Assembly (NCBI RefSeq): GCF_036370855.1
Contig: NC_088105.1
Coordinates: 12,405,619-12,469,618, forward strand
DNA length: 64,000 nucleotides
Direction: 5' to 3'
Source of the DNA: Dromaius novaehollandiae
Taxonomy: Eukaryota; Chordata; Aves; Casuariiformes; Dromaiidae
The notes beneath the pieces were generated by a model. It was given only the letters and a program-made list of their open reading frames with translations. It was not told the origin of the DNA and did no database searches. Shown here in pieces: positions 34,545-47,600 of the stretch. How positions within the stretch are numbered: position 1 is the first letter of the stretch; each line of letters begins with the position of its first letter. Made by a program: the position numbers and the translations under genes.

Positions 34545-35445
34545 ATTGTAAATAAAGAAGAGAAATCTGATAGCAGTGAGTACAAACCACTGAGAACATG
34601 CAGACAATTGGGAAGAGAAGCTAAAGGTGGAAGTGAAAAATCTGTGGCCTGTAGGGTTAATGATAAAAAATTGTTTAAATGTATCAAGAAAAGCCAAATC
34701 CTAGCAATCCCAGGGATCCCAGACAACAATGGAAAAATATTCAGTCCGTGTGTAGAAAAGACAGTTATTTGTTCAACATTTATTTTCTCTTTGGAAAGAA
34801 GGATGACACATTCATACTTTACAGAGATAATGAAATACTTTATATTCTATCAGTGATGAAGCCGTATGTTAAACAGCAGTGATTAAAGTTAGACATTCTG
34901 CAGGATCAGATAACTTGCATCAAAGGATAAACAAATTGGCCCAAGAGCTCTCTGAACCATTAGTGTTGATTTTTAAACAAATCTGGGAACACTGGGGACG
35001 TTCCAGAGGACTGGAAAAAAATCTAACATTGAGCTAATAAAGCCGTAAACAAGATGACCCATGAAAACAAGCAGTGCTTAGCAAGACGTGGATCCAGAAA
35101 GACTGATCATAGGAAGAACCTTTATGGACCACAATCCGTGCAGACTCAAGGTATGTAGCATAATTGACATCAATCAGCTGTATTTGCAGAAAATAGATCC
35201 TGCTAGACTTTTTACTGTTTGTAATGGGAAAACAACTTTAACTGACAGATCTTTGCATGATGTTTGACTTAAGTCTGCATGGCTTCCTGACGTAAAAATA
35301 TCATCCCTGTACAAAATGAGTATAGTCAGGATTGAATGACTTTATAACTAGGTCAACTGTGAATTTAGCAAGGTTGTCTGGCAGGATGGTTCCTTATGGG
35401 ATAGATCACTGCTAGAAAAATGTGCAGACAATCCAAAAAGGTATA
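34545..35445 (+). mobile_element. CR1-type LINE relic, linker and N-terminal reverse transcriptase
   Basis: The sense strand follows a sauropsid CR1 ORF2 closely at several points. Near 34680 there is an LFKCIKKSQ block, equivalent to 'F-K-Y-I-R-x-x-K' before the RT domain. Around 34740-34790 there is a 'F-S-P-C-V-E-K' segment. At 34901-35017 an in-frame AGSDNLHQR, then LAQELSEPLVLIF, and EHWG match the CR1 'A-G-P-D-x-L-H-P-R ... L-A-x-x-L-S-x-P-L-x-x-I-F ... W-x-T-G' motif. Farther on, 35160-35290 resembles the 'INQHG...ENRSCQTNL' and 'D-F-S-K-A-F-D' areas. Several frameshifts and stops are present, the catalytic FADD box is not reached, and the element is long dead. Confidence 0.75.
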
Positions 35446-38400
35446 AACCTCTATGTGGACAGGTCATTTGAGCTCTGTCTATGCTAACCGGTCTTTGCAT
35501 CCTCGTCTCCAGATCCTCCAGATTAGGGAGCTATTGCGATGCGCCAGCATTCCCATCTGGGTTTCCTTTGTGTGCAAACTGAGGCTCTGGGGTTGCTGGT
35601 ACATACCCAATCTGGAGCTGGGATGCAGCCAAAACATGCCTCCAGATCAAAGATTTCGGAAGCATTCTGGGAAAACTTCATCTAGACATAGCTTGTGTCC
35701 CTTGGCCAGGAGGACCCCCCCTCAACAATATGTGCTTTAACCCAGCTGAACACAGAGCTTCCTATACCTAGAAGGTTTGACTAGCTGGCATAACAAGTCA
35801 TTCAGATCCTCAGAGCAAGGTAACCCCATAAGCTCTGCAGTCCTCTCGGGCTTGTGAGAAACAGGACACATCAACCAGTGCAAAGGTGCATGTGATAGCA
35901 AGTGCCATGCATCTTTCCCAGAGCTGCCCCACACTCGCATCAGTTCAGAAACAGCTGTTCCCCATCATGCCCATTTATTCCCTCAGGCAGTGATAATAAT
36001 CAACTCCATTTCAGTGTATGTGACGGTCTGTCTATTCCCTTCAGCCGAGTTTCCACAACAGTGGTATTTACAATCAAACGCTTGCACCCAGAAATATATG
36101 CAGAAATGCCTGGATGAATTTTCATGGAAGCTGAGAACCCAGTTATTCTAGGTATGCAGTTTTCAACCTGTTATGATTTATGGAGTCTTAAATCTTTTCC
36201 CTGAGTATTTGAGATCCTCTTTAGAAATTTCTAATCTGTAGATAATTGCAGAGCAAATATGAATATTGTTTCCTTATTCCTTGTAGGAGCAGTTCACAGT
36301 GTCTTGCTGAGTTGGTGGGTCACAACCCCCTGATTTAAAAACGGAATTCCTGTCTCTTCAGAGCATGGAGAAGGAGGTAAGACCAGGAAATAGCTCAGGT
36401 TTTACATAATGCCTTTTAGCCTGGGAAGTGTCAGTGGTTTGACTTTGTAGGAGCACCACTCTGTGCATGGCTGGAACACATCTGCCCACACGGAGAAGTA
36501 GGTAGGGCAGGTATCTCTGAACTCTCTACAAAACTAACTACACCCCAGCAAAATTCCAGGGGAAAGGTAGGTGGGCAGAGGGTAATTAGCCCAGCTGGAA
36601 CTCAGTAATAACTTTGAGGCTCAAGACTGAAATAATGTTTCCTGCAGAGATAAGGCTGAGTGATTTACAGGTGAGAAGGAACCATGGCTCTTCTCTGAGA
36701 AGAAGGCAGCCTAGGACTTTACCATCCACCAGTTGTCAGAAATGAGACAAAAGATCAGAAGGAAAAGGCCCTCTCCTCCAGGTGTACCCAGTCCTGGCCA
36801 CAATGCCAGACAGGCTAGCGCACAGCAACTGGGGAAACCTCTTAATGGTGGGTGACCGTCTTCCATCCAGGAATGGACTGGCTCATCGTGGTTTCATTTG
36901 TAGGGGCTGCTGGGATGGCCATGAACATATGAGTCTGTGGCGCATTCATGGGGTCAGCAGGATACAAAATGAAAATCCCTTTCCCTTGGCAAGCTGCGTG
37001 CTCCATAACTCAGGAATGCGAACGACCACATGTTTGGCTGAAAAATGATCATCCTCAGGAAAGGAATAGGTCTATCATGCTAAAGGAAGGGAACAGCTCA
37101 AAGCATGACATGCAGAAACGACACCTCAGGGCTTCAAATTTGTTCCCCATCAAGGCAGAGGAAGAAAATTGACCTAGATGCTGTTGAGGTTGACAGGTCT
37201 TAAATTTAATCTGCTCTAAAGGCAAGACATGACCCTTTTTGTGCACTTTGTAAGGCTGCAGCTGTTTTACCGATTGGCTTTTCCTACTTTCTGGCCACCT
37301 CACAACCTCTCAACAAAGCAGAGAAATATTCATGTCTCTATATGACTGTCAAACATTGACTTCAAGGGGATTTTCTGCGTGAATAGCTGCAGCTAGGACT
37401 GCCTGGACTGAAACCCAGGGCCTGAGGAGCTGGCTGTTGCCAGAGGATGCCATACCAAGGCCTAAAACCCTGTCTGGATTGCTCCTGCAGCCGGAGATGG
37501 GTATAATGAAAATGGTATCTCCAGGGGGGCCCCATAGGCTGCCTCTGGGCTGAAATAGTGAAAGACATGCCTCCTAGCACTGCTGGTCTGCTATGAAACT
37601 GCTGTTTAGTGACAAGTGACTGTCAGCATTGACAGCAAAAAGCATGAGCACCCCAAGTGGTCTGGGCTACAGGTGAGGCCATGGTAGAGGGCATCCCTTC
37701 TTGTGACCTTGCTCCTCTCTGGTCAGAACAAGCCTTTCTCTGGATCCTGAGGCTTTCCTGCTTGCTGGCTGCTGCCAGAAAAATAGCTGGGGCATGTCAA
37801 AGTCCCTGTGTTAACTGTGAAGCTCCTGGGAAGTGGCCTGGATGAACCGAACCCTTTCAGAGCTCCCACTCCCTCACTCCCTCCCCTTCAGCCCTCAACC
37901 CTGATTCCTCAAAGGGAGCACGTTTCTTCCCCTTTGACTTTTTGAGACCCCCAAACTGGGGTTTGGGAGTTTCTTGGACTTGGTTTGTCTGCTGTTGCTG
38001 ATTTTGCCTTTTTCTTCCTTTTTATATTATGTCATCAGGCAACTGTAGATTCAAAACTTGGTGAGCCCTGCTGCAGAAGCCAATGGCCCTTCCACTGGTT
38101 ACTGATGCACTCAGAGCCGCGCCGGGTTGGACCTGACCCCCGCTGATCCCACCACCGTCACCTCCTGGCTCTTGCTGGTGGTCTGAGCTTTGCTGGCAGC
38201 CTGGCCATGAGACGTGGTTCCCGGCACGGCCCTTCGGGGCCCTGTGGTTACCGCATGAGCTAAGGCCTACCTGGATCTCAGTTCAGCTGCAGCCGTGTGA
38301 ATAACTGCTGGGCTTTTTGCTTTACCAGTGGAGCCAAAATGCTGAAGAAGAAAAGGTTCCTGCCAAGCCAGCAGAACACATCCATCTTCCTGGTGAAATG

Positions 38401-39059
38401 AACAAAAAAGGGTTTCAGGTTAATCGATCTACCCAAAATGAAGCATTTTGGTTTGGCCTTCTTCACTTCCCTGTTTCCTCCTGAGTTCGCCTGTTGTGAC
38501 TCCTTGGATTTAGGATTTGCTGAATTCGACCCAAAGCCATGGAGGGGTCCAGTCCACTTGAATTAGTATTTCGCAGACAAAGTCCATATCTGAAAACTTG
38601 TGTACGATTTTAGTTTCAGTAATTTTCTCTATCACAAATTCCCTCCTTTGACCTTGGTCCAAATACTTGAGCTCTATGGGACATTTGTTTATTTGTGTAA
38701 GATCCTCTTCCCTTTCAGTGCTGATTGTTCGTCGTAGCAAGGACTATATTTAAACAGTACCCTATGTTTACGCAGTTGGCTGATGTGCTGTTGTGAAACC
38801 GTTGATTGAGGCCTGTTAGAAGATGGAGCATACTCAGTGCAGATGGACTTTGTGCTTAATCCATGTGCCAAATGCTAACCAGTCTCTGCTATTTAAGAGG
38901 CTCGTGATCTGTCTGACTTCAGGCGCTGTCACAGGGATAGAGAAAGGCCCATCTTCTCACTCAAGGGACACATCTTGCCAAGCTTCCAGTCCCAGCTCCA
39001 AAGCCCAGAGGCACTGCCGCTTCTCGGTAAAATGGTTGTAATAATGTTTTAACATTGTT
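35446..39059. other. Non-coding DNA, no gene recognised
   Basis: No exon was recognised. A possible hAT-type terminus ('cagttttcaacctg') starts at 36157 with a loose partner near 36340, but the evidence is thin. The rest appears unique. Confidence 0.45.
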
Positions 39060-39092
39060 AAAAAAGAAAAGGAAAGAAAAGAAAAAAAAAAG
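39060..39092. repeat. A-rich simple repeat
   Basis: A-rich run with AAAAG-type units. It could be a decayed poly-A tail, but no element body is visible on either side. Confidence 0.6.
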
Positions 39093-39243
39093 ACCTCCCT
39101 AAATCTTGTTCAAAGGGATGGTGTAAATAGAGTCATGGAATTTTTTGAAAAATACAAACCAAAACACAGCCCGAGGTGGAAAACCAGCATGGAAAATTGG
39201 AGCCCAGTTAAAGTCTGGAAAATATAAGTAAGTGGAGAAACTT

Positions 39244-39284
39244 CTATTCTATTCTATTCTATTCTATTCTATTCTATTCTATTC
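39244..39284. repeat. (ATTCT)n pentanucleotide tract
   Basis: About eight uninterrupted copies of the pentamer (ctatt/attct register), without a mismatch, between 39244 and 39284. It is pure, so slippage-prone and likely length-polymorphic. Confidence 0.95.
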
Positions 39285-39439
39285 CTAAAAAGCTGCCTTG
39301 TATATCCTCTCCTTGGGCAGAAGATGAGAGAATAGGTACAAGGTGACTAGGCACCTCAGAGCACAACTGGGAAGTGTTTGCATGTGTTGTGTGGATCAGG
39401 ATATAAGAACTCCAATGGGCAGAAGAGCATGAAATGTTC

Positions 39440-39630
39440 ACCAGGGGTCAGGGGCGTGGTGGAAGAAGTAGGAAATGAAGAAACCCAAAGTTTGGGCTCT
39501 GGTTCAGCCACTGTTCCCATGGTGCCATGGGAAATGTCAGAATTTGCCTTTCTGTGTCCCAGTTTTACATCTCTTCAGAGGTAACAAGGCTTCCTTGTCT
39601 CATTTGTGCATCAGGAAAATGCACAGTCCA
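39440..39630 (+). repeat. MIR-like SINE relic (sense)
   Basis: Sense-order blocks are visible: 'tttgggctctggttcagcca', corresponding to the 'gggttcaaatcccagctctgcca' block, then 'tgccatgggaaatgtcag', corresponding to 'tgaccttgggcaagtca'. These are followed by 'ttctgtgtcccagttttac', corresponding to 'ctgtgcctcagtttcctcatctg'. Identity is low but order is kept across about 150 bp. Confidence 0.45.
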
Positions 39631-42600
39631 GGGTGACAGGACACAAGCTACTCTGCTCCCTCGTACCTCATTGATAGGGTAGGAGAAGTCAGGAAAATGT
39701 ACTTGGCATTGTTGAGGGGTTAATTTAAAAACCACAGTTTTGTAAGAATTGAGGGAGGGGTTTCCCAGTCCAGATTCCCCTGCATTGCGCTAGGTAGTTC
39801 TCTGCAGGCCCTTAGCAGGCCCTTGCAAACTCCATAGCATAGTCCCCATGTGACCTCATTATTTTCCCTCCTGATTATCCTTTGGGCATGAACTAAATAA
39901 GGGATGTTTCTGCTTTCCTCTCACATTCCTCTCTTTCTGGCCATGTCTTCTAGTCCTTCTGCCTCCCTTGGACCTGGTTCCTCCCATTATTTTTCCTTGC
40001 CCGCATCTTCTCCCTTTCCTATTTGAGGTTAGTTTTGTAAGAGGCCCAGCTGCTCCCCCACACCTCCCAGCTCTGACAGGGCCCTGCAAGAACTTTCTGC
40101 CCTTGCTGGGTGGTTTCCCAAAGGCCAAGTGCCTAGGGAAACTGGGGATGAGGCAAAGCCCAGATGCCACAACTGCACCACTTGCCAGGGTGAAAACAAA
40201 CCCTTTCCAAGAGGCCTTGGGGCAGGGATGCTGGCTGCAAGAGAAAAGTTTTTCTCATGTGTTACAGACACCATGCACATGAGAGGCATGGCTCTGCAGA
40301 GCTGGGGAGCAGCGGGCAGTGCATGTTTCATGCCTGTACGACACCCTTGTGAGCCCATGGCACTTCAAGGACCAATGAGGTTTTGCCCACTCTAAGGCAG
40401 CCTCATGGTGGAAAAGGCTGGGATGGTCTCAAACTGCCTCGGGGCTCACCCTTTTGCAGCCCCTCCAGCAGGAAATTTGCAATGAGTGAGACCAAGGCGG
40501 GGTGGGGACTCTGAACGGAGCTGGTGGTAGCAGCCAAGGGAGCACACAGTAGTTCCTGGTCCCCATTCAAAGAAAGTAATTAAGACGCAGAAGATAATCC
40601 CCCTTCCCTCTCGGGTGACGCTGCTGTGTTTTTCCTACTTTTTCCACTGCGAATGGGATCCAGCTGTGAGGTGGGCTGGCATGGGGCAAGGAGATGCTGC
40701 TGCAAGGGGGGTCGAGTCATTCACAGCATGGACTGAGGCCCGGAAACCAGGGGCTGAGGCTGAGGATCCACATGGCGGGTGTGACACTCTGCAGCAGGCA
40801 CCCACAGTGGACGGCATGCGGATTTGGGGCTGACTCACAGGGCCAACGGGCTGGTGGGCTGAGAGAGGGCTTCAGAAGACATTAGGCCATTTCTTCAGTC
40901 AAAAGTGGGTGCATTTTTCACTGCCCAGCTGAGGAAAGGTGCTACAGGCATCCGAAGGGTATGGTCACTGGGGAGTGCAGCCATGACCCCGCGGTGCCTC
41001 TGCCCTGCATGGTGCTACTTCCCCCTGTGCAGACTACACACATCATCCCCAGCACTTCAGGGAGGGAGCGCAGGGGCAGTATGTTGCATAAGAGTGGTGG
41101 CAGAGGGGAGATACTTACTAAAGGCTGGGGAAAATATATTTATATCCGTACAGAGACCAAACTGCTTTGCCTGCCGGGATCTTTGTCCAGACATCCAGCT
41201 TGAAATTGCCATGTAAAATGAGTGCAGAAGGTTGTGAAATGTGCTCTGCTCAGGCATGAAAGTGCACCGGCAGGAGAGTGCATGTGCCTGGAGCCAGCCT
41301 GGCAAGGTCCTGCTTTGTCCATATGGGAATCCACCAGGCCAGTGACTCAGTTGGCCTCAGGAATGCATGTCTGAGCCATTTCCCCTCAGCCATCTGGGGA
41401 ACTTCCTCTCCGTGTAGTCATCCTTGCAAGCATCGAAACCATGCCATTTCATCTGGTGAGGTGGGGGGAGCTAGAAACAGGGCCATGAAGCGGGGTGGAC
41501 ACCTGGGCAGTTCTTCGGACATGCCTGCATGTGTCCTCAGCTATTTGGCAAGTCTGTGTCTGGACCATGGCAGTTCCCAGCTTGTCTTGCACAATTAAAA
41601 AGTCTAGTTGTGGCTGGGCAGCTCCTACATCCTGCTGGAGACTTCTTCTCTCATTGTCCCAAAGCACGGCCTGAGGGGTCAGTCGTGCTGATCTGTCACT
41701 CATGGGAAGAGATCGGAAAAAAACTGCAGGCTGCATTTGACTATGGGATATCCCAGACTTCAACACTCAAAGGGAAGAAGCAATGGGACCCCCAAAACTG
41801 TCAAGGCACCTTTCTATATGGGGCAACATGATGGGGCAACAGAGAGGAAGTTGCTCCTGTTGATGGATCCACAAATAAGTCAGAGGAATAGCAGGGCATG
41901 TCCTGGGGATTTTGCTGGAAAAAGAACTAGCAGGTGTTGATGAAGAAGACACTGGACTGAAAAGGGAGCAGCAATGCCCATGACCATGTGGCTGCATGAC
42001 TCCTGGGGAGGAGAGCAGAAAAGCCTTCTCAGAGGACATCTTTGGCAATAGAAATACAGATTGGGTAATGCCAAGATCCATTGCGAAAGGGAAGAGATAG
42101 TTAGCTTTTTTGAATTCCATTTTCTTTTCCGATTCAAGCAGATTCTCATATCGAAAGTCCATCCAGGTTTCTATGTGTGCTTAAAAAAATAAGGAAAAGA
42201 TCCTCAAAATTAGGCAAAAGACTTTTTTTCTTTCTGGTTAAACAAAACATTTCAGCCTTTTTTAACTTCTTGCCTCAGGCGCACCTACTTAAAAACATTA
42301 TGTTAGCTTGAAAACAGTTCCGGATTTGAGGGAGGGGGTGTTTTGTTTTGTTTTGTTTTCCCCTCTTTTAACTATCAGGAAACCAAAAATCACATATTTA
42401 CATCAATCTTGCAGAATTCTGGATTTATGTCCTACTGAATGGAGGAAGGTTGCAGGACTAAAAGATGGGAACCCTAAACGCCATGGTGGGAAGAGGCTGT
42501 GAAAAGTTCAGATAATCACCTAGCTGTTTACAGCAAACCCCCATTTCTCAAATCCCCCCACCTTTCTTAAGGGGGATTGTCAGATCTTGTCTTTCCAGAA

Positions 42601-45600
42601 TGATTTTCCTTGCACCTGTGTCCCAGAGAATATTTGCTTCTACCTGATCAGCAAGGACATCTGAGAAGTCCTCTGGAATATCTGGATGCAAGCTTTGAAT
42701 TATTGACAACATCTTTGGAGGCACACATGAGACAAGTGTGCCTGAGGCCTAGCGGAAACCTTGCAGAAGACCTCCCCGTGGCCGAGGCCCGAAGACCTGT
42801 GCAAGTGGGTGGGAAAGCTGCATTTCTGACTCTCTGTTCCTGAAGCAGCTGAGGAACGGAGGCAATGGCTCCAACAGATGTGTCTCTGTCAAGAGAACAT
42901 AGCCAAGGAAAGCAAGAAACAAGAAAAGCTCAACCACACGTTTTGTTGTTTACTTGCTTACTTTCATGCTTTCTCCTTGAAGATGATGTCAGGTCTGGGA
43001 CACCCGCAGCCTTATGACAACGTAACTGCCATTAAAGTGCCATCAAAGGAGGGGAAAGCCAACAAAAGATGCTTCCCATTTCCTGAGCTTCAGATTGCAT
43101 CCTTTTAACTAACTCTGTTAACTACCTCTGTCTGTCAGTAGCGAATCTAGGGCCAGTGAAAGGTACCAAAATTGACAGCCTCCTTGATCTGCCTTGCTGT
43201 CAGTCCTGACACAGAGGCTGAGAGCTTTGTGGGCTGTGGAGACCAAATTCCTCCCCATTCCTATACAGCATCCATTTGGGCAGCGGGGGATCACACTGAT
43301 GAGACAAACTGGTTACACACTGGCAGCAGGACAGGAGGTTTCTAAGCATGCTTCGCTTCTGTCTCACAGGGTGGAGAGAGGAGTGCCTGCCTTCCCAAAA
43401 GCCCAACATCCACTGCAGCACTAAAGATTTCCTCACCTGCTCCCTCAACAGCCTTCAGCAAGGTGAGACACTATCACCCAACTCAGCCGGCTTAAAGCAG
43501 CCCTGCTCCTAGCATGGACCATGGAAAGGGAGGCGTTTCCCCGGGGCATTTGACCCCTACCATCCTAGCCCCTACCACCGGATGGGATGGAGAGTCCTGG
43601 AGGGATGTTGCTCCCCTCTTGGTGGCTGTAGAGGGAGCAGGCAAGATGAATAGTTCAGCAAAGGTGCTTGACTTTGGGATGATGAAGGTTATCATGAGAC
43701 AGCCTCACCCAAAAAGATTTTAAATGCAAGAGAGATCTGAACATCTGTAAACTAGGGACATGTCCTATTTCTGTAAGGGGCCAAAATGAACCCATCTGGG
43801 GTCTGCATAAAATATGGCCATTCCATATACCATTTGAGTTCATATAGCAAATGTAGCTTGCATTTGGATAAATATGGTTTGGAACCAGCACGCTGTCATT
43901 TGAGCTGCTCCAAATGCCAGAGCATGTGTGCATGAAAATGAACTACCAGTCCCCTGCCTGTTCAGCCCTGGAAAAATCAATCTTCTGACAAAATAAAAAG
44001 AAGCCCATAGTTACAATCTTGCCTTTATTTAGGTATGAAGGCCCAGGTCCACAAAGGTATGCTAGAAGTCCATCCTCAATGGGAGTCTTTATAGACTCCC
44101 TTGATCCAGGGAATGAACTCCTGGTTCTGGTCATTTATTTAGGACCCCACCACATCAAAGCATTTCAAGAAAGCACTGGGGTCCTGTTCCAGGACTTTTG
44201 TGTGTGCTGAAAGATAAGCATGTTTAGATCCTCCTGAAAAATGTATATTTGGGGATCCTTCTCCACATCTGAGTTACAGAGAATGTGAATTTATCATAAT
44301 ACTCTGAAGGAGCACTTGGCCAACCCTGTCCCTTTCTCTCTTGAGAGTCCCATCTCAATCCCTGGATTTAGACAAAATGGGGGGCAAGTATGAAGGCGTG
44401 AATAGAAGATTTGGGTGGGGAAGGGACTTCGTAACCATCCCACATTGTAAGAGTAGTATATGCCATATCAGTCACTGCTAATAATTCCTCAAGAGACCTG
44501 TCCCAGCATCAGAGCTTTGGTGAAGAAGGTGTATTTTTACTCTATGGACCTGAGAACGATTGCAGGAGTCTGAGACAAGGATTGATCTACAGGACCCCTA
44601 GTCCCTGCCTCTAAGTCATATGGAGTGTGTCCTTGCAAACAAAAGCTCATCATAAAGCAGACACCCAGCTAGGAGAACTGAGTCCTTTCTTAGTCCTTTC
44701 TTGACAAAAAAAGTAGTTTAACCTCAGGTACTACCTGGATGCTGCTAACTGGCACTGAGACAGTGCAGTTTAACCGCAGACACACCACTAAACCTTCTCT
44801 TGTATCTGGTTTGAATGGAAAGGGAGCAGGCTGCCAGCTAGAGCGCCTGGAAGGACATGCTGCACTACATGTGGTTAAAGTAGCCTTAATTTTTTGATGG
44901 CAATGGTATTAAATGTGTATAAAGCAGACAGACTGGTGCTAAAGTACTTACTGGGAACATTAATAAACCATGGACCACCCTTCCTCATCATATGATGTGG
45001 TTCTGTCCATAGGCAAGATATGTAAAAACAATTTAAAATTAATTTAACTTTTAAACCTTTTAAAAACATATAAAAAACCCACCCTTTTGATATAGGATTA
45101 GGCTGTTTTTCCAAGTGGGAGAATGTTCACATCAGGATTGATTTAATTTTTTTTCCCCTTTTAAATCATAAACAGTCCCGGTACAAGAAACAGTAGCTGT
45201 TATTGATTAAAAGTTCATTTGCCTTGTCTTTACTGATGATTGATATTTGGGAAGGAGGGATGGAAGAGGGGAAGGGTGTTGTACGTTGGAGAGAAAAAGA
45301 AAATGTGTCACATGTTACCTGCATCTTAGAATAATGTTAGTGTTGGAAGGAATACGGATTGTGAAAAATAATAATTGTTTTAAGGTTCAGTACATCTCAG
45401 TTCATTTTGTGTGCATGTGTGTGTTTTAATGTGTTAGACGGGCCCTCTTCAAATAGCAGTGTGATGCAGGAGGGGAGCAAGGCAACTGCATTTCCAAATG
45501 GGATTTTTATGGCCCGTTGAAGGAAAGCAGCTACCCGCTGAATAATACCGCGTAGTTTCCAGTGGCAGGCTTTAAATGCTTCCTTTCGCGAGCACGTGTG

Positions 45601-46060
45601 CTGCACAGCTTCGCAGGCAGCGAGTAGCACAAGGTGGAGCAACTCCAGACCTGGCCAGCAGCTTTCAGGTTGGCGTGTCTGGGCCCGAAAACCTAGGTCC
45701 AACCCATGCACAAAGCAGCTGGCACTGCTGCCGGCCTCCTCGCGCCCCAAAGGGCTCTCTGCGCCCACGTGCTTGGAGGGAGCAAATTACAGAGACAAGA
45801 GGTTGTGAGCTCAGGGGGTGGCTGGAGAGCTGCTCCGGCCTGACCCAGGCCAGAGGGGATGCGGACAGGAGACCAAACGAGGGGCTTTTGGGGGAGCAGT
45901 GTGACACTGATGTGGCTTTGTGAGTCTGGAGGATTGTCTCAATTTGGTGAGGCAATAGCCGACATGCTTCGTAAATGGGGTGCCCCAAAACCACCCTTTT
46001 TACCTTCTGAAAGGCTCCAGTTTCAGCTGACTCACATGGAAATCACTCCAGAATGCTGGA
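39631..46060. other. Non-coding DNA, no gene recognised
   Basis: No coding exon was recognised. Contents are a (TTTTG)n run at 42341-42359 and otherwise unique-looking sequence. Frames near 45.4-46.0 kb sit in a GC-rich patch and overlap on both strands, so they are not convincing. Confidence 0.45.
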
Positions 46061-46067
46061 GGTGAAG

Positions 46068-46113
46068 GTCCCATTCATTTCAAGGCATTCAAAAGAATGA
46101 AACTCAATGGGAC
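46068..46113. mobile_element. Short palindromic element, MITE-like
   Basis: The left arm gtcccattcatttcaagg and right arm gaatgaaactcaatgggac are near reverse complements around a 12- to 14-bp centre. Palindromes built on 'ccattgacttcaatggg' are, from memory, characteristic non-autonomous elements of sauropsid genomes. The AT-rich sequence that follows (46120-46460) may belong to another decayed DNA element. Confidence 0.35.
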
Positions 46114-47600
46114 ATGAAAGATATTTCTCAGTCAAAGCATTTTCCAAATGAAAAAGGACAGGTTCAGAGATGGCGAAATTCTGTGAATTCCTCTCCGTTC
46201 CCCAAATTATTGAATTGGGGACAGGGCAGAAAGGGAAACATTTTGCTTAGATGTTTTTGAAGCAGAATGTTTCTGAGTTTTACTTGCACAGTCTTCAGTT
46301 TCAAGACCTCCTTCAGTTTCAAGAAAAAATAAAATTCTTAAAAAAATATTTAAAACATCTGTCAAAACAGAAACTTCTCAGCAGAACTGAAATCTGCATT
46401 TTCCAAGACTTCATAATTTGCTGAAAATATTTGTGGCAAAATTTCTTCCCAGCTCATTCCCAGTGCAAAATATTTTTTGCACTGAATGAGCATGCTGTGA
46501 TTTGCAAAGCTCTCCTGTACTTTTTCACAGCACTTCTATGAAGATCCATCAATGTGTGAGGAAATTATGGTAAAAAACTAACAGATTTCCCAGGAAAAGG
46601 AGTGCATGGGGTTGTGTCACATGTACCTTCAGACTGGTTTAATAAAAATTCATTGATTATAAATGGACGCATGTTTTAATTTTCAGGCATGGCTCATCTC
46701 CATTAGCTTGATCTGCTTAAAAATTAGACACTTCCTACATTCCTAAACACTTCCTAACACACCTGATGCACCCTTTCAAAGATGCCTTTTTTAGTGCTCA
46801 TTTACACCTACCTACAAAGAAAGCTGACCTTCTGCTAATTACAAATAGCAAGGAGCCCAGAGGGATGCATGAGGTTTTCACCTAAAAGGGCAGAGTTAAG
46901 GGTAACTTAGCCTGCGGCCAGCAACTTTGACTTAAGTTGATTCATTACACATTCTCTAAAAGTGATTTTGTCCATAAGGCAGAGGCATCTGGCATTTTAT
47001 TGCATTTTCCTATGTTTTGAATTGGTTTGAAAGAAGAAGAGAGGAAGGGAAAGGCATTCTTCTGTCTGACATGTGTGGATGTTTTTCTGGCCTGCTACCT
47101 GTGTAAGGGCAGGCTTCTTTATATCCTCCTGATTTTATTGCTGGCTTTCCCATAAACAACGTGCCCTGCCTACTTTTCTCTTACACTAAGAATCACATCT
47201 TGCTCTTCTGAAGCAGTTTATAGCCAGGAGAAGCAGAAATGCATCTGAGTTACAGACCCAGAGTCTGGGTCCCCTCAGCAGTGCTGGGAGATGCTTGGGT
47301 CACCAGCCACAGGTCAGGGCCATCCCTGATCAAAACGATACCAGGCAAGGGGGCAGATTCTCTGCTGTGAAATTTGGTTATTGACAGCGGTGCATCCATG
47401 CTTATTTGCAGAAACAGGAGCTTTGGCCCTGTTGGTTCCTTCCTTCCTTCCTTCTTTGCAGTTCACAAACCTAAACTGCTTCCAGTTCAGATCTTCAGTT
47501 AATGCAAGTACCACCAGGGTCCAGTAGCTGGGATTTTTCGAAGTAGGACAACGAGTTGTCCAGCTCTTCCTTATTTCCAGTTAAAATTTGCTAGTGAATC
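46114..47600. other. AT-rich non-coding DNA
   Basis: No gene was seen. The 46180-46450 part is rich in 'gaaaattt'-like words and ends near 'cccagctc', which recalls a class of AT-rich DNA-transposon mini-elements in turtles and crocodilians. A (TTCC)n run is at 47436-47454. GC content rises abruptly after this block. Confidence 0.4.

Noticed and set aside
36154..36350. Possible hAT-like element beginning cagttttcaacctg
   Set aside because: The second terminus is unclear and the interior shows no recognisable family text, so it was not listed as a feature.
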